DNA of 64,000 nt from Lepisosteus oculatus (GCF_040954835.1 NC_090709.1:43470490-43534489), one strand, 5' to 3'; positions 44,130 through 57,212 are shown, numbered from the stretch's first letter. The notes: generated by a model from the letters alone, not told the origin. A program made the numbers and translations.

Positions 44130-45500
44130 CTTAAGTATTACAATTATAAGAAATGGAGTGTTAATCGCCAATTAAGTCTTCCTATGAATTTAGTTTTAAT
44201 GTGCATTACAGAAACTAACTCCTGGAGAGGAACCAAAATGCAATCCCAGAAAAAACAGGCAACAGTGGACAAAAGCAAAACCACTGAAGCACATAAAGAC
44301 TCTGAAATTGAAGAAGACGCATCTGAAACTGATGCAAACTAAATTGAGGATGATCTGGGATGATTGCAACTGTATAGCATTAGGGAGGATGATAGAAGAA
44401 TAATTTGGATTATACCAGCAGTGTCTGGAGTAAAACTAGAAATGGAGCTAGACACAAGGTCAGCCCTTTTGAAACTTACACTGATGAGACTGTGCCGGCT
44501 CTTGGGAAATTAAAGGAAATGTAGCCTCCAATTGAAAAACACGTAAGCCAGACCTTTATTTGCTGGAAAAGAGGTGTCTGTATCGTCAGGTCATGAGCGG
44601 TTGAAAAAAAGTCCCCTCAATGGGAGCTCCATCAGGGCACTAAATCTAGGCTCTTCCAGTAACAAACCCACCAAAAAGAGAATTTCACAGTTATTGCCTG
44701 ATGCAAAACATGGAAATAAGGAAGGCATTGCAATCTTGAAGGGAATTAACACAAAAGCTACAGTTAATGAGATGGATCGCGACACCCTGTACCATATGTT
44801 ATTTGTCTTAAGGTGGAGTCACAATTACAACATTTAGAGGAAATGGGAATCTTGTCTAAATCTGAATGGAATGAGAAAATCCAACAGTCCCAGTTCTGAA
44901 CTGAGGAAAGGCTGGTGATGTGCACATTTGTAGAGATTTTAAAGTTACTATAAACCCTGTACTCCTCAGTGTTCATTACCCTTTACCTTGTGTAGAAGGC
45001 AATTTTGTAACGTTAGCAGGAGGTGAGCATTTCTCCAAGACTGACTCGGCCCAGGGATATCTTCAAATGGAAACTGAAGAATCATCAAAGCAATGTTTGA
45101 CAATTAATACTAGCAAAGGCCTGTTTCAATACAATCACCTAGTTTCTGGGGCTCAAGCTCTATGGCAGAGGGTGATGGAACAAGCCCTGCAGGGAACTCC
45201 AGGTACACAGCGTTATCTGGACGACATTATTGTGAAGGATGGAGAACATTTAAAAAAAAATAGATAGAACACTTACCAGGCTCAGAGACAAGACTAATAT
45301 CTAAATATGCCAAGTGTGAATTTCCATAAAGAGAAATCTCACGTGATTAACAATGATGGCCTTCAAGAGGCACAGGAAGAAGTGAAAGTAGTGTTGAGAG
45401 CACCACAACTACAAAATGTTTCACAACTATGTTGTTTTATTAAACTCATTGGTTTGAAATCTGTTTTAGTAAACACTACTTTGATTAAAAAACTCTTTTA
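44130..45500 (+). pseudogene. Second Gypsy family, pol fossil (copy 1)
   Basis: Plus strand: protease remnant VKLEMELDTRSAL (DTG mutated to DTR, near 44440), then RT pieces HFSKTDSAQGYLQME, LTINTSKGLFQYNHL and RYLDDIIV (about 45010-45235). Stops and frameshifts throughout. A second copy lies at 48567-50207 plus 55743-55908. This copy is uninterrupted at 45140, where the other carries a 5.5-kb insertion. Confidence 0.85.
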
Positions 45501-46638
45501 TTTTTAGATTTTGAGAACCAAAGGGGGTACAGGCTGCAATAAAACTGCAGTATAGCAGATAAGAACCACTGATATAAAAATGTGTTCTGGCATTTGAATG
45601 TTTTTTTCTGGGACAGTGTACTCATGATATATATGATACAGAATTCCTTCATTTGAGAGTTGACCAAATGGGTGAATGACCTCAGCCATGCACTTATTAA
45701 TTAAAAGGTGAATGTACGTGAAGTTTCAGAAGAATGCACTGCTGATACATCATGCATAAGCAGGTGTGTTTAATTGCATTACAAGGTTAGATGACACATA
45801 TGTAGCTGATGAGTTCTCATTCTGCAACACAATCAAACTGAACTTTGACAAAGAAATGAAACGGGAAACTCACGTTTAAATATGAGAGTCCATTAAGAAC
45901 ATACAGTGAACCTCAAAAACTGCAATGTATTGATGTCTAGTTATAGGGATTTTCAACTTGAACTTGATGAAGATGAAGATGAAGAGCTTTCTGTGAAGCT
46001 AAAGCAACATTAAGAATCTAAAAAGAAAACCTCAATCAGAGCTGAACAGACAAGAAAAAGTGCAGCTGTGGAGCTCAGTCACTCCAGAGAACGTAAATTG
46101 TCTGAACTGGAAGAGCTACCATTCATCTGCCCCTGCCAAACGTAACACTACACAACAGGAGGAAAATAACAGGCTAAGAAATTCAACAGTAAAAACATAC
46201 CCTGAATACATATACACCTGAGTTTGAACTTATTATGCTTGAAGCAGGGGTGAAATCCACATTTCTGTTGTGAAAGTACTCAGGTTTGAAGAGCGAAACT
46301 CATATTGATAATGTTTCTAAGCAAAAAGGTAAACAATGTTATATAAAAACATAGTTTCACTACCGTGAAAATAAATTTAATGGCTGGATATAGAGAATGT
46401 TGGAGCTTACATGCACAAGTGTATCACTTGTATTTTTTTAAATGTGTTGTTTATGATGATGTAAGTTTAACTTGAGGGTGTTGTAAATGTAAAACCCGTA
46501 AAGACACCCAATCTGTGACTTCTGCTATGAGGTTAAACACCTCAGATATTCATTTATTTCATGAATCTAGCCATGGTGCAATAGATTAGAAAAAAAACAA
46601 GTATTTGAAGTTTCAAATTCATAAATCATTGTACAACT
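45501..46638. other. Non-coding stretch 3' of the zinc-finger exon
   Basis: Near 45955-46140 a broken plus-strand frame (DEDEDEELSVKLKQH, then KLSELEELPFICPC) might be a further decayed protein remnant. Nothing identifiable. The rest probably includes the zinc-finger mRNA 3' UTR on the minus strand. Confidence 0.35.
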
Positions 46639-48146
46639 CTAAACTTCTGTGTACCATCTTATCATGTGTTTCTCTCCTCTGTGAATAAGCTGGTGTGTTT
46701 TTAAACTGCGTTGCAGACTAAAACTTTTCCCACACTGACTGCAGCTGAATGGTTTCTCTCCTGTATGACTAAGCTGGTGGGTTTTTAAATGGTTTTTCTG
46801 AGTAAACGTTTTCCCACACCGACTGCAGCTGAATGGTTTCTCTCCTGTATGACTAAGCTGGTGGGTTTTTAAATGGTTTTTCTGAGTAAACTTTTTCCCA
46901 CACTGACTGCAGTTAAATGGTTTCTCACCTGTGTGAATGAGTTGGTGTTTTTGTAAACTGCTTGCCCTATTAAAACTCTTCCCACAATGGCGGCAGGTGA
47001 ATGGTTTCTCTCCTGTGTGAATTCGTAAGTGGGTTTTTAAATGACTTGCCCGATTAAATCTTTTCCCACACTGACTGCAGGTTAATGGTTTCTCACCAGT
47101 ATGAGTGCGCTGGTGACTTTTTAATTTACTTGGTTGCCTAAAACATTGTTGTCGTTTGTGCTGAACAGACATTTTCACCACTTTATCTGAACAAGGTTTG
47201 GGATGAGTCTTCCTAAGTTTCTGGGCTTTAGTCTGCTGCACTGACAATCTCTGCATGTTTGCAGAAGAAGGGATCATTCTTATCAAGTCCTGTGGGCCTC
47301 CCTGTTGTTCCTCTCTTTCCTCTCGGTCCTGATCCCCCTCTGTGTGCTGTAACTCAGTGCTGTTCTCTTCGCCAGATATATCAGTCTGCTGCTCTGCAGG
47401 TTGAATCAGCTGGGACCCACTTTCCTGCTCCCTTAGACTGAAAACATTAAATTCCTTCTCTCCCTCTTCCCTGCACCCTTGTACAGAGACCAACTCTAGT
47501 TCTTTTATATGCTTTGCAATATTCTTAGTGTTCAGATTACACTTCTCTACAAAGTCCTTTGATACTAAGGGATTATCCGATTGTTTAAACCACTTCTGCA
47601 ATGACAGTCTCTCCACCTTAACGGAACAAGGCCTTATTATCATCAAGCCCTGTTGGAGTTGTTGTTGTTCCTCCCTATAATGACTCTCCATTGTGTGCTG
47701 TGACTCAGTACTGTTCTCTTCACCAGGTATATCAGTCTGCTGCTCTGCAGGGTCAATCAACTGGGGCTCAACGTTCTGCTCTGTGAGATTAAACCCATCC
47801 AGGTCATTCAGCTCCTCCTCTTTGAGCCTCTGTATAGACAGAGATTCTAGAGCATTGAAATTTATTGTAATAGTATTATTGTCCAGAATATTAACTTTCC
47901 CTGTAAAATCATCAAATACTAAGAACCCAGCTGTCTCACTCTCAGGCTCTGTTTTAATCACAGGCACAGAGTCCAGATCCTCAACACTCTGTCTGCTCTC
48001 TGTGTGCTGCTCATTAGGTGTCTCTGTCCCTTCTGCAGTAGTGAGACCTGTATCCTGCATCAGACTGGAGCCCCACTCCTCCTTACTGTGCTGCTCTTCA
48101 AGAGGAGCACTTTCCCCAGCATCAGGGAGAGCACTGGCCTCTGAGC
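46639..48146 (-). CDS. C2H2 zinc-finger protein, last exon (5 fingers)
   Basis: Open from a splice acceptor (TGTTATAG, exon begins at 48146) to the stop at 46639. The N-terminal region is acidic, with [24 protein letters not shown] and two related [24 protein letters not shown] segments. The last 140 residues hold five regular C2H2 fingers ([17 protein letters not shown] and so on) with TGEKPF linkers, preceded by a finger that has lost its Cys pair. Likely a nuclear DNA-binding protein. Fingers 3 and 4 are near-identical at DNA level. The frame also continues upstream of the acceptor by chance. The acceptor phase fits the exon at 63156-63543. Confidence 0.85.
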
Positions 48147-48566
48147 CTATAACACAGGACAAGATGACAAGACCTTTAGCATGAGCTTGGAGAAGTGATG
48201 AAAATGAAGTCATTCCAATACAAAAAAAAATCTTAAAATTTAAATATGAGATAGCAAAGACATTCTGTAGTATCTGCATATAAGTAAAGTTGTAAAAACT
48301 AAAATAATCATGAATTATGTAGTGTAATTACATAATTACATCATTTTCACACAAATTCATGTATACCTAGTCAGTGGTGAAAAAAATACAAGTAGTGTAA
48401 ATACAAATTTAAAAAATGCAGAAAATTTCACAAATTGAACTCACACATCTGAGCTGCTCTTTGGGATCTGGTCACTTGTAATTATGCAGCATTACCATCA
48501 ATATGACAAGTACGAAGAGGAAAGGCAAGGCAAGAATAGTTCAATTGTATCATTGTTTTTATTATA
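48147..48566. other. Intron sequence upstream of the zinc-finger exon
   Basis: 48400-48566 is paralogous to 56380-56560, showing that the duplication included intron sequence. Confidence 0.6.
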
Positions 48567-50207
48567 CTTTAAACCAGTTACTTAAGTATTACAATTATGA
48601 GAAATGAGGTGTTAATCGGCAATTACATATTCCTATGAATTCAGTCTTAATGTGCATTAAAGAAACGAACTCCTGGAGAGGAACTAAAATAAACATAAAA
48701 AGATAGTTTTCTGTATTTTTTTCTTTGCCTGAAATATTTTATGGGTAAGCAGAAAAATTCACCTTAGCCATGTTATCTGCATACACAATAGTATCCCCTA
48801 ATTCGATATGACACCGGCAAAACCTTCTGAAAAGACATTTAAAGAAAATGTGGTTGCCCTGTGGAATCATTTGAGCTGAAAGCCATTGATCATAGTGGAG
48901 AGATTTCCATTTCATAAATGAAACCAGTGAAAGACTGAAAGCATATCAGAATACTTCGCAGCGCTACATAGATCATCAGAACAGTGTCAGTTTGGCTCCG
49001 GGCTGTCAAATGCTTTGATGGACAGACTGGTGAGTGGGTTGCTCAGTGAAAACACACAGACTCAGCTGCTCACTGAGCACAATTTAACACTGCGGCACGC
49101 TTTAAACATTGTGATTTTGATGGAAATGGCTACCAAAGATGCAAACGAATTGCATCAGAAAATAGTTGCATGTGTTACACATAAGATTTTTGTTAAAAAA
49201 TACTGGAAAGGGCAGCCTTGTTTTCATGGTGGCAAATCCTCACATGACCCCACTGACTGGGGTCACATGTTGGTTTAGAGAAAAAGACTGTGGAAACTGC
49301 CACAAACGTGGCTACATTAAGAATGTGTAGAGCAGCGAAAATGAAATCCCAGAAAAACAGGCAACAGTGTTGGAAAAAAGCAAAACCACTAAAGCACATA
49401 CTCTGAAATTGAACAAGGTGCATCACATACTGATACAAACTCAATTGGGGATGATCTGGGATGATTGCAACTGTATAGCATTAGGGAGGATGATAGGAGA
49501 ATGATTTGGATAATACCAGAAGTGTCTGGAGTAAAACTAGAAATGGAGCTAGACACAACTTTCACTGGTGAGACTGTGCCGACTCTTGGGAAATTAAAGG
49601 AAATGTAGCCTCCAATGTAAAAACACGTAAGCCAGACCTTTATTTGCTGGAAAAGAGGTGTCTGTATTGTCAGGTCATGAGTGGTTGAAAAAAAGTCCCC
49701 TCGATGGGAGCTCCATCAGGGCACTAAATCTAGGCTCTTCCAGTAACAAACCCACCAAAAAGAGAATTTCACAGTTGTTGCCTAATGCAAAACTTGGAAT
49801 TAAGTAAGTCAATGTAACCTTGAAGGAAATTAACACAAAAACTGCAGTTAATGAGATGGATCGTGACACCCTGTACCATATGTTATTTGTCTTAAGGTGG
49901 AGCCACAATTACAACATTTAGAGGAAATGGGAATCTTGTCTAAATCTGAATGGAATGAAATCCAACAGTCCCAGTTCTGAACTGAGGAAAGGTTGGTGAT
50001 GTGCACATTTGTAAAGATTTTAAAGTTACTATAAACCCTGTACCTCTCAGTGTTCATTACCCTTTACCTTGTATAGAAGGCAATTTTGTAACGTTAGCAG
50101 GAGATGAGCATTTCTCCAAGACTGACTCGGCCTAGAGATATCTTCAAATGGAGACTGAAGAATCATCAAAGCAACGTTTGACAATTAATACTAGCAATAC
50201 AATCACC
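48567..50207 (+). pseudogene. Second Gypsy family, gag-pol fossil (copy 2)
   Basis: Carries a gag remnant (ALMDRLVSGLLSENTQTQ, 49000-49280) with a damaged knuckle region, then protease and RT remnants parallel to 44250-45130. It stops at 50207 where element A is inserted; RT resumes at 55743. Confidence 0.82.
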
Positions 50208-51417
50208 TACAGATGCAACCATTCAAAGTGCGCGGTACAGACACGTACCGGAAGTAATTGGCTACGGCGTCGCGCATCGTGACGCAAGATGACGTGGGGT
50301 ACCGCGGTACATGATTGGTTGACCGACAGGGGCACTCGTGGTCCGTTGGTCTGTCGTAGAAAGATTTACAGTAAACGTCTTTACTCTGCTCATTGTAGAT
50401 ATTGAATTTTACCACTGAAGGGAAATCTTAGTAGCTGAGCATAAAAAGAATAGGAGCATACTGCAACGCGTGTGAAGGCCATAAACGATATTAATTTTGG
50501 AACATAAACATACAGTATATGGCTGGTCTCGGTACTTTAAAGAAAACATACACGAAACATGGTTTCATTATGACCAGTATCGGTCTTGAGATATTTTTAA
50601 CTTGATTTACAGTATTTGAGAGGAATGTCTTGACACTGATACTACGTAAATACTGCTCACGTATATGTTTCTAGGTTTATATTATGCATTTCATACGGTC
50701 AAATTACTTTTGAGCAACTGATAAGAAGCACGAAACGGTATGCCCAGGGCGTTTTAGTTTTCGTTTTGTTTTAATGCAGTGCAGTGGATTGATTAGAGAT
50801 ATCAAGTACATACAAGTCATTTTTTAAATGTTGTAGTTCGTCTTGTAAAAATGTTACAAGTACATCATCTGTCAACAATTACACAGGTTCTGTTTTCATA
50901 TTGCGGATTTTGGTTACGTAATATTATTTTCTAATTTCACGTTGTGAATATCTGATTTGGGCAAACAGAGCCGCAAAGAAGTACATTATGGGTTGTTGCT
51001 TTTTTTTGCAGTTTTATCTAGAACAAGCAATGCTTAAACCTTTGTCTGATTCTTGTGAAACTATCCACACGAGAGTTACCTAGGAGTTGACTTCAGTGAT
51101 GTCACTGATGGGATGTTTCTAAAAATCCATCCACTGTAAAACGTCTTCTCCACTTGTCCTGCATATGTATTCGCTAATGAAGCTGTGTGTTCTGAGCCTG
51201 GATCTCTACATTTCTGTATGAACCAGCTTAGAGGGCTAAAGACAGCTTGTGTTTAAATTGAGTGAAAGGTAATTTATGCTTCTAAAGCATTTATTATTGT
51301 ACTGTGCTGTAAAATTCTTCTGTGCCTAATTACATTATTTTATAGCTTTATCAAATCTGTACATTGTCTGTCGATAATGTTTCTGTAGTGCTTTTTTAGC
51401 CCTCAGCATGTGACTGT

Positions 51418-51490
51418 GCCGGTGGCGCTGTGGGTTAGGTGCCTGACTTCCACGTCACACGGTCTGTGATCAAATCCCATGGAACTATGA
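51418..51490 (+). ncRNA. tRNA-like module in left arm of element A
   Basis: GGTGGCGCTGTGGGTTAGG resembles an A box and GTCTGTGATCAAATCCCA a B box, with a stem TGAC/GTCA between. It is followed, as in the other arms, by a T-rich run and AACAAACATTTCTTTGAAAAA. It is the most diverged of the four modules. Confidence 0.4.
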
Positions 51491-52394
51491 CTTTATTTTT
51501 TAACAAACATTTCTTTGAAAAAATGAAACGTTTCCCTTGGTCAAAGATTAAATAAAACCTCACTCGCACCAAACAAATTTATATTTCTAAATATCACAAC
51601 ATGATCGAATTTAAGTCTTTTTAATAACAATGAATAGTTACCTATGCGTTACAAAATAAACATTTATATTGATTTGAATCGCGTTTTGATTTAAATCGTA
51701 AACGCATGTTTAAATATATGTGTTTAAAGGCGATATACTGTATAAAAGCGCTGATTCTTATGGAATGTGTTCCGCCCGGGATTAAAAAAATTCTTATTTT
51801 TTTTAAATCGCGTATCTAAGGAAAATTGCAGTATAACTTTATTCATGCACATCATTATACAGTATCTCATTTTGTATTTCTATAAAAAAAATTGTTTGCC
51901 CAGCCACTATTGTTGTTATTGTTTTTATCCTGTAAAGCGCTTTGAGGAGCACAGCTTTCTCACCACTTAGATTACTTTTTGACACCATCCTTACACAAAG
52001 CAGAAACTGATTGTATTTTCCGATGACATACAAGTGCAAAGATTAAAGATTTTAATCGTCTTTTTTCTGAACCAGGGAAAATCTGATCATGTTTCTCTAT
52101 AACAATAATAAAAAACTTTATTTTACATATCACCTTTAAAAGTGGCATCTCAAAACAATACAGTAGATGTAAACCACAGATTACAAAGTAAATACCCAGA
52201 CAAACGCAAACGCGTTTTTAATAAAATGCTTTCATTCATTCAACAGAGAGAGAGCGTAAAACCTGGGTGTAACAGCTGTTCCTTTTTCTGATCACTCGCT
52301 CTCTGGATAAACGTCTCGCCTGTCCAGTTCTATCAATTTATTTTAGTCAAAATTTTATATATCACCTTTAAAAGTGGAATCTCAAAGCAAAGTA

Positions 52395-52455
52395 AATACC
52401 CAACACTGATTGTACCCATCTGTCATGCTAATAAAACACCTTGAATTGAATTGAG
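52395..52455 (+). mobile_element. LINE 3' end fragment
   Basis: TGATTGTACCCATCTGTCAT, then GCTAATAAAACACCTTGAAT and TTGAATTGA repeats equal the 3' end of the LINE at 30777, in opposite orientation. Confidence 0.75.
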
Positions 52456-53375
52456 GGAGAGAGGGGGGGAGGGCGAGCGAGATAACCAGGACGCAAGGCA
52501 AATAAGATACACTCCACAGGCATTCACAACAGCAACATATGAAACGTTTGCACATATAGTTAGGTTATTACTTGGTTTTCAAAGTGCAATGAAATACAAT
52601 ATTGTTGTTGTTGCTGTTCTTGTTGTTTTTATCCTGTAAAGTGTTTTGAGAAGCAACCTCTAAAGGCGATATATACTGTAAAAGCGCTGATTCTTATGGA
52701 ATGTGTTCCGCCGGGGATTCAAAATTTTTTTTATTTGTTTTTTAATCGCGTATCTAAGGAAATCTCAGTATAACTTTGTTCATGAACAAACAGTGGCATG
52801 TTACATTATTATTAGTTTTTTTGTTAACAAGGCTCGCCAGCTAATGTGAATCGAAACCTGTCTTTCTAGCTTTTAAAGTCGTGCGATGTGTAAGCCACAA
52901 TTCAAATAGAGAAAAAAGAGCTGACTGACAAGATTTAAGATGTGGCTGTCAATGTTGGATTAAAAAAAACACATTGCCCGACGTTTGTTGCATTGCTTGA
53001 AAAATAACTTTATTTCGAGAGACTGGATGAGTAATTCAAGTGTTTTTTTTAACTTCCTGAAAAACAACTAATAATTTAACTATATGTGCAAACATTTTAT
53101 ATGTCGCAGTTGTGAATGTGGAAATGTGCTGGCTGGACAGGAGGCTCTACTGTACACAGAGAGGGGCGGGAGGAGGGGACAAGCCGATACATACTCTTAG
53201 AGTTTGATTAATAGGGAATATAATACAAAAATATAGTACTAAAAATAAGATACACTCTACAGACATTCACAACGGCGACTGTCAGAAGATAGGACACAGC
53301 GGCTCAGGCTCCCGCTGAATGGAAAAGGGGCACTTTAATGTTCTGTATGGCTAATACTAAAGCCAATACTAATAT

Positions 53376-53664
53376 TCAATACTTTAATATTCTTTTCTGT
53401 ATGTTTAACAATAGTGGGTACTGGCCTAATTCGTCCCTGCTCCCGTTGTTAGGTGTTAATGTGTTGTTAAGTGTGAATTTGTACCTGTTTCCCTGAGGTC
53501 TGGCTTTTTTTCTGGAAAACCATAACTCTGGTCTTGTCCAGATTGACTGTTGGCGCCCAGGTCTGACAGTGCTGCTCCAGCAGTGCCAGGTTCTGGCGCA
53601 GCCTTTGTTCTGTGGGCGACAGCGGGACCAGGTCGTCTGCAAAGAGCAGGAACTCAATTTCCAT
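53376..53664 (-). pseudogene. LINE reverse transcriptase fragment
   Basis: Minus strand FLLFADDLVPLSPTEQ, LALLEQHCQTWAPTVNLD and KTRVMVFQKKSQ are RT motifs around the ADD active site and the following helix, of the L2/CR1/Rex-like kind. It breaks by frameshift after 60 codons. It lies in the centre of element A. Confidence 0.8.
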
Positions 53665-54928
53665 AATTAATGCAGATCAGTAAATCAAGGGACAAAACAA
53701 CTATTGCGCCCGGGTCCTCAATGGGCTTTGACGTGCTAATGCGTTGGTTTAACAGTCCGGGTGTGGCAAGCCTCTAATGTTTAACCTTTAACTGTTTTTC
53801 CATCTACTGTATTGCTTTGAGATGCCACTTTTAAAGGTGATATGTAAAATAAAGTTTTTTATTATTGTTATAGAGAAACATGATCAGATTTTCCCTGGTT
53901 CAGAAAAAAAGATCTAAAGTGCTACACCTAACTTTCTTAATTCGATGTATTTAAAGCAGTGAACTACTGTAGGTGTAATATAACATTCAGAAATACAATC
54001 GAGAATAGTTTTGTGGTGTTTGTTTAGATAAAACATTCCTAAAACGTATAACGTAACAAAATTAAAGACGATTAAAATCTGTAATCTTTCCACTTGTACT
54101 GTATGTCATCAGAAAGTTTCTGCTTTGTGTAAGGATGGTATCAAAAAGTAATCTTAAGTGGTGAGAAAGCTGTGCTCAATGTATTTAAGGGACTTAAAAG
54201 TAAAAGGAGATGCTTCATATTGCTTGACTAATTTTAAAAACTAAGTTATAAATGCAGACGCTCCCTCGGTGCCACGCCGGGTGTAAAGATCAAAATATAC
54301 ATTCGTCCCGGGCAGAGGCCGAAGAGTGCCCGGCTGGGGTGCGCGGGGAAGAGCAGGACAGGAGTGAAAGTGGTCAGGGCGGGGTTTAGGAAGGCGTACA
54401 GTCTGGGCAGGTATAGATTACACTTTTCTAAAACGTATTTGAAAAATAAAAACGATTACAATCTAATCCTTCCACGTTTGATCCCAAAATCCCAAGAAAT
54501 ATAAATCTAAACGGATAGAAAGCTATGCTGAAAGTTTATTAAGATACTTAGAAGACAAAGATACTGTATCAATTTATGTTGCATTAGCCTGATTATGATA
54601 AAAAAACACATATAATTAAACACGCGTTTGGGATTTAAATCAAAACACGATTTAAATCAATATAAATGTTTATATTGTAACGCATACTGTCCAGCCTCCA
54701 TTTCTCTATAAAAATTTACTCTATTACACACACACACACAATAGAAGCAGGAAGCAGAAGCAGGGACCGTTGTCAGAAGGGAAGAAGGTAACTATTCATT
54801 GTTATCAAAAATGACTTAGAATCGATCATGTTGTGATATTTTGAAATATAAAAGTCAATTGATTGTCCATAATATTGCTATTCTATTTTTTCAAAGAAAT
54901 GTTTGTTAAAAGAAAAGTCCAGCACCAA

Positions 54929-55002
54929 CTGGATTTGAACACACAACCCATGAGTTGGTAATCGGGCACGTAGACCAGTAAGCTACAAGGGAAGGCGCAT
55001 GA
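54929..55002 (-). ncRNA. tRNA-like module in right arm of element A
   Basis: Minus strand CTTGTAGCTTACTGGTC (A-box-like), then GGGTTGTGTGTTCAAATCC (B-box-like), then a TTTT run after GCTGGAC. The central stem is CCC..GGG-like and no good acceptor stem is present. Confidence 0.5.
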
Positions 55003-55742
55003 AGAGAAAGCCGAAACAGCCCTACACAGCCCTGTCGCAGTACACGAATATAATCATATCGTTCTTAAATTCTTTAGATACGCGATTCCATATTATATTA
55101 GCAGAAAAGCTTAAAACTACCACTTTTTCACACGCTATTTCACATGCTAGTTAAATACTTCGATGCTTAAAATCGTTAGGGAGAAATGGAATACCGGTGT
55201 GTATTTTTCCTTTAAAGTACCGATTCCTGGAATCTGACTGGCTGACACCATTCTGAAGTGGTTCCATAAAATCTGGTATATGGAAAAGAAAGCGTTGATA
55301 ACAAAGTATGGCTTGGACAGATTCCAAGTGCTTGTACAAATGTGCTTAAGAAATTATACTTTGAGTATACAGCTTGTCCAATGTCACTCATTATTAATAC
55401 TATTATTAATATCTTCGGTAAAGGCTTTGATGCATAAATATTTCTGATAAAGGTAGGTTGTGTACTTTTGTCCAACTGAGCAATCTTGCTTTCATAAAAT
55501 ATACCAACATGACTGATGATTAACATGCTGTAATACACAGTTCAAAATTAAAAGCTCAAATGCTGTACATGAGAGGTTAAGCTCCCCCTGGCGGTTTTAC
55601 AAGGTGACGCCGGATAGTTTCCGGCATGACGTCAAATGACGCGATTAACTGCGTGATACTGCATGATAACACGTGATAACGCGACACGCCCTCTGGTGTA
55701 TGCCGCGAAATACCCCACCCATTTTGAATGGCTGCATCTGTA

Positions 55743-55908
55743 GTTTCTAGGGCTCAAGCTGTATGGCAGAGGGTGATGGAACAAGCCATGCAGGGAACTA
55801 CAGGTACACAGTGTTATCTGGACGACATTATTGTGAAAGATGGAGAACATTTTTTTAAAAATTAGAAAGAACACTTACCAGGCTCAGAGACAAGACTAAG
55901 ATCTAAAA
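55743..55908 (+). pseudogene. Second Gypsy family, RT fragment (continuation of copy 2)
   Basis: Continues the RT sequence broken at 50207, including the YLDDIIV active-site string (about 55810-55835). It is joined near 55908 directly to the interior of a zinc-finger exon on the other strand. Confidence 0.85.
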
Positions 55909-56322
55909 ATGTCTGCTGCTCTGCGGGATCAATTAGCTGGATCACCATGTACTGCTCTGTAAGATTAAACCCATCCAGTTCATCCAGCTCCTCCTCTTTG
56001 ATCCTCTGTACAGACACAGATTCTAGAGCATTGTAATTTATTGTAATAGTATTATTGTCCAGAATATTAACCTTCCTTGTAAAATCCTCACATCCTAATA
56101 ACCCAGTTGTCTCACTCTCCGGCTCTGTCTTCATCATGGGCACAGAGTCCAGATCCTTGACACTCTGTCTGCTCTCTGTGTGCTGCTCCCTGAGTGTCTC
56201 TTTCCCTTCTGCAGCAGGGAGCTCTGTCTCCTGCATCAGACTGGAGCCCCACTCCTCCTCTCTGTGTTGCTGTTCAAGAGGAGCCCTTTCCCCAGCATCA
56301 GGAAGAGCACGGGCCACTGAGC
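55909..56322 (-). pseudogene. Truncated zinc-finger exon paralogue (no fingers)
   Basis: Minus strand from an intact acceptor (TGTGTTTTCAG, exon starts 56322) matches the acidic N-terminal part of the 48146 exon: [41 protein letters not shown]. It stops after DPAEQQT, where Gypsy sequence begins, so all fingers are gone. The frame is open for its whole length, so it could still be spliced as an alternative exon. Confidence 0.8.
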
Positions 56323-56561
56323 CTGAAAACACAGGAGAAGACGACGAGACCTTTAGCATGAGCTTAGAAAAAATGTAAAAATGTAAATAATGCAGGAAAT
56401 TTCAAGAACTCAACTCTAATAGCTCAACTCTAGTAGCACACATCTGAGCTGCTCTTTGGGATTTGGTCACTTGTTATCATGCAGCATCACCATATTTGAC
56501 AAGTACGAAGAGGAAAGGCAAGGCGAGTTAAGTTATATCACTGTTTTTATTATACTTTAAA

Positions 56562-57212
56562 CCAGTAATTCTCAAAGTGTGGTCCGCGGGCTCACCTAAT
56601 CATTTTTCTTAAAACTGTTTAAGTCAGAGGAAAGAATATTGTAGTGTCCGCTATGAAGGGGCTAGGGGCACTGTTAAGAACTGCAAGCTGTAAAAAGTGG
56701 GAGCAGGGACTTGTGTGTTGAGTCTAGGTATTGGGGTTTCAGCAGTCTTTAAGGAGACTGTGTGTCATTAGTGGGGCGCCCACCAGCCTAGTCGAAGGCT
56801 TGGCTGGCTTGAGGGTCTGCCAAAAGGCAGTTTCAACTCATTCTCCTTGGCTGTACCCTTCAGTTGCCTTTGTGTTTTAATGAAGCTTGAGTTATGACAG
56901 ACCACCTCTCCTTCACTCTCCCCATCAGCACCTATCGCTTCAGTGTTTTAGTTTTATGCACCTAGAATGAAATTATGTCAGTTTGGTGGCGATGTCCTTG
57001 CCGCTGTGCAGAAGTCTATTGTCTTTAGTGATGCACAGGTCATCTTTTTTTTACCCAAACCCCCACCAAACTGATCTTAAATCTTTTTTTTAACCCGAGT
57101 CAATCTCGGTTGATGTGGTGGTGTTCTGATTATATGTGATTTTGGATATACAGGCTTTGTCAGGAGCCTAATTACAATGTAAAATGTGAGTCTACTATAA
57201 TAATATCACTAC
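56562..57212. other. Non-coding stretch with a hAT-like end
   Basis: CAGTAATTCTCAAAGTGTGG at about 56563 is a hAT-type terminus and marks where similarity to 48400-48566 stops. The rest shows no gene. Confidence 0.5.

Larger units (their letters stand above)
50210..55740. mobile_element. Element A: 5.5-kb DNA element with CAGATG termini and TA target duplication
   Basis: Outer ends CAGATGCAACCATTCAAA (left) and, inverted, CAGATGCAGCCATTCAAA (right). TA lies at 50208-50209 and at 55741-55742. Removing the element restores the Gypsy sequence AATCACCTAGTTTCT seen uninterrupted at 45133-45147. The left end is CpG-rich (50220-50400). Inside, imperfect inverted arms are visible (for example 51500-51720 against 54610-54910), with LINE pieces in the middle. 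No transposase was found, so it is probably non-autonomous. The TA target suggests Tc1/mariner-type mobilisation, but this is only an inference. Confidence 0.82.

Noticed and set aside
45250-45275. ACTTACCAGG as a U1-like or splice element
   Set aside because: It is part of the Gypsy fossil and recurs at 55870 because of the duplication.
55212-55538. Minus-strand 108-codon frame near the right end of element A as a possible transposase
   Set aside because: No catalytic motif, and the equivalent stretch of element B (61926-62171) is interrupted and rearranged.
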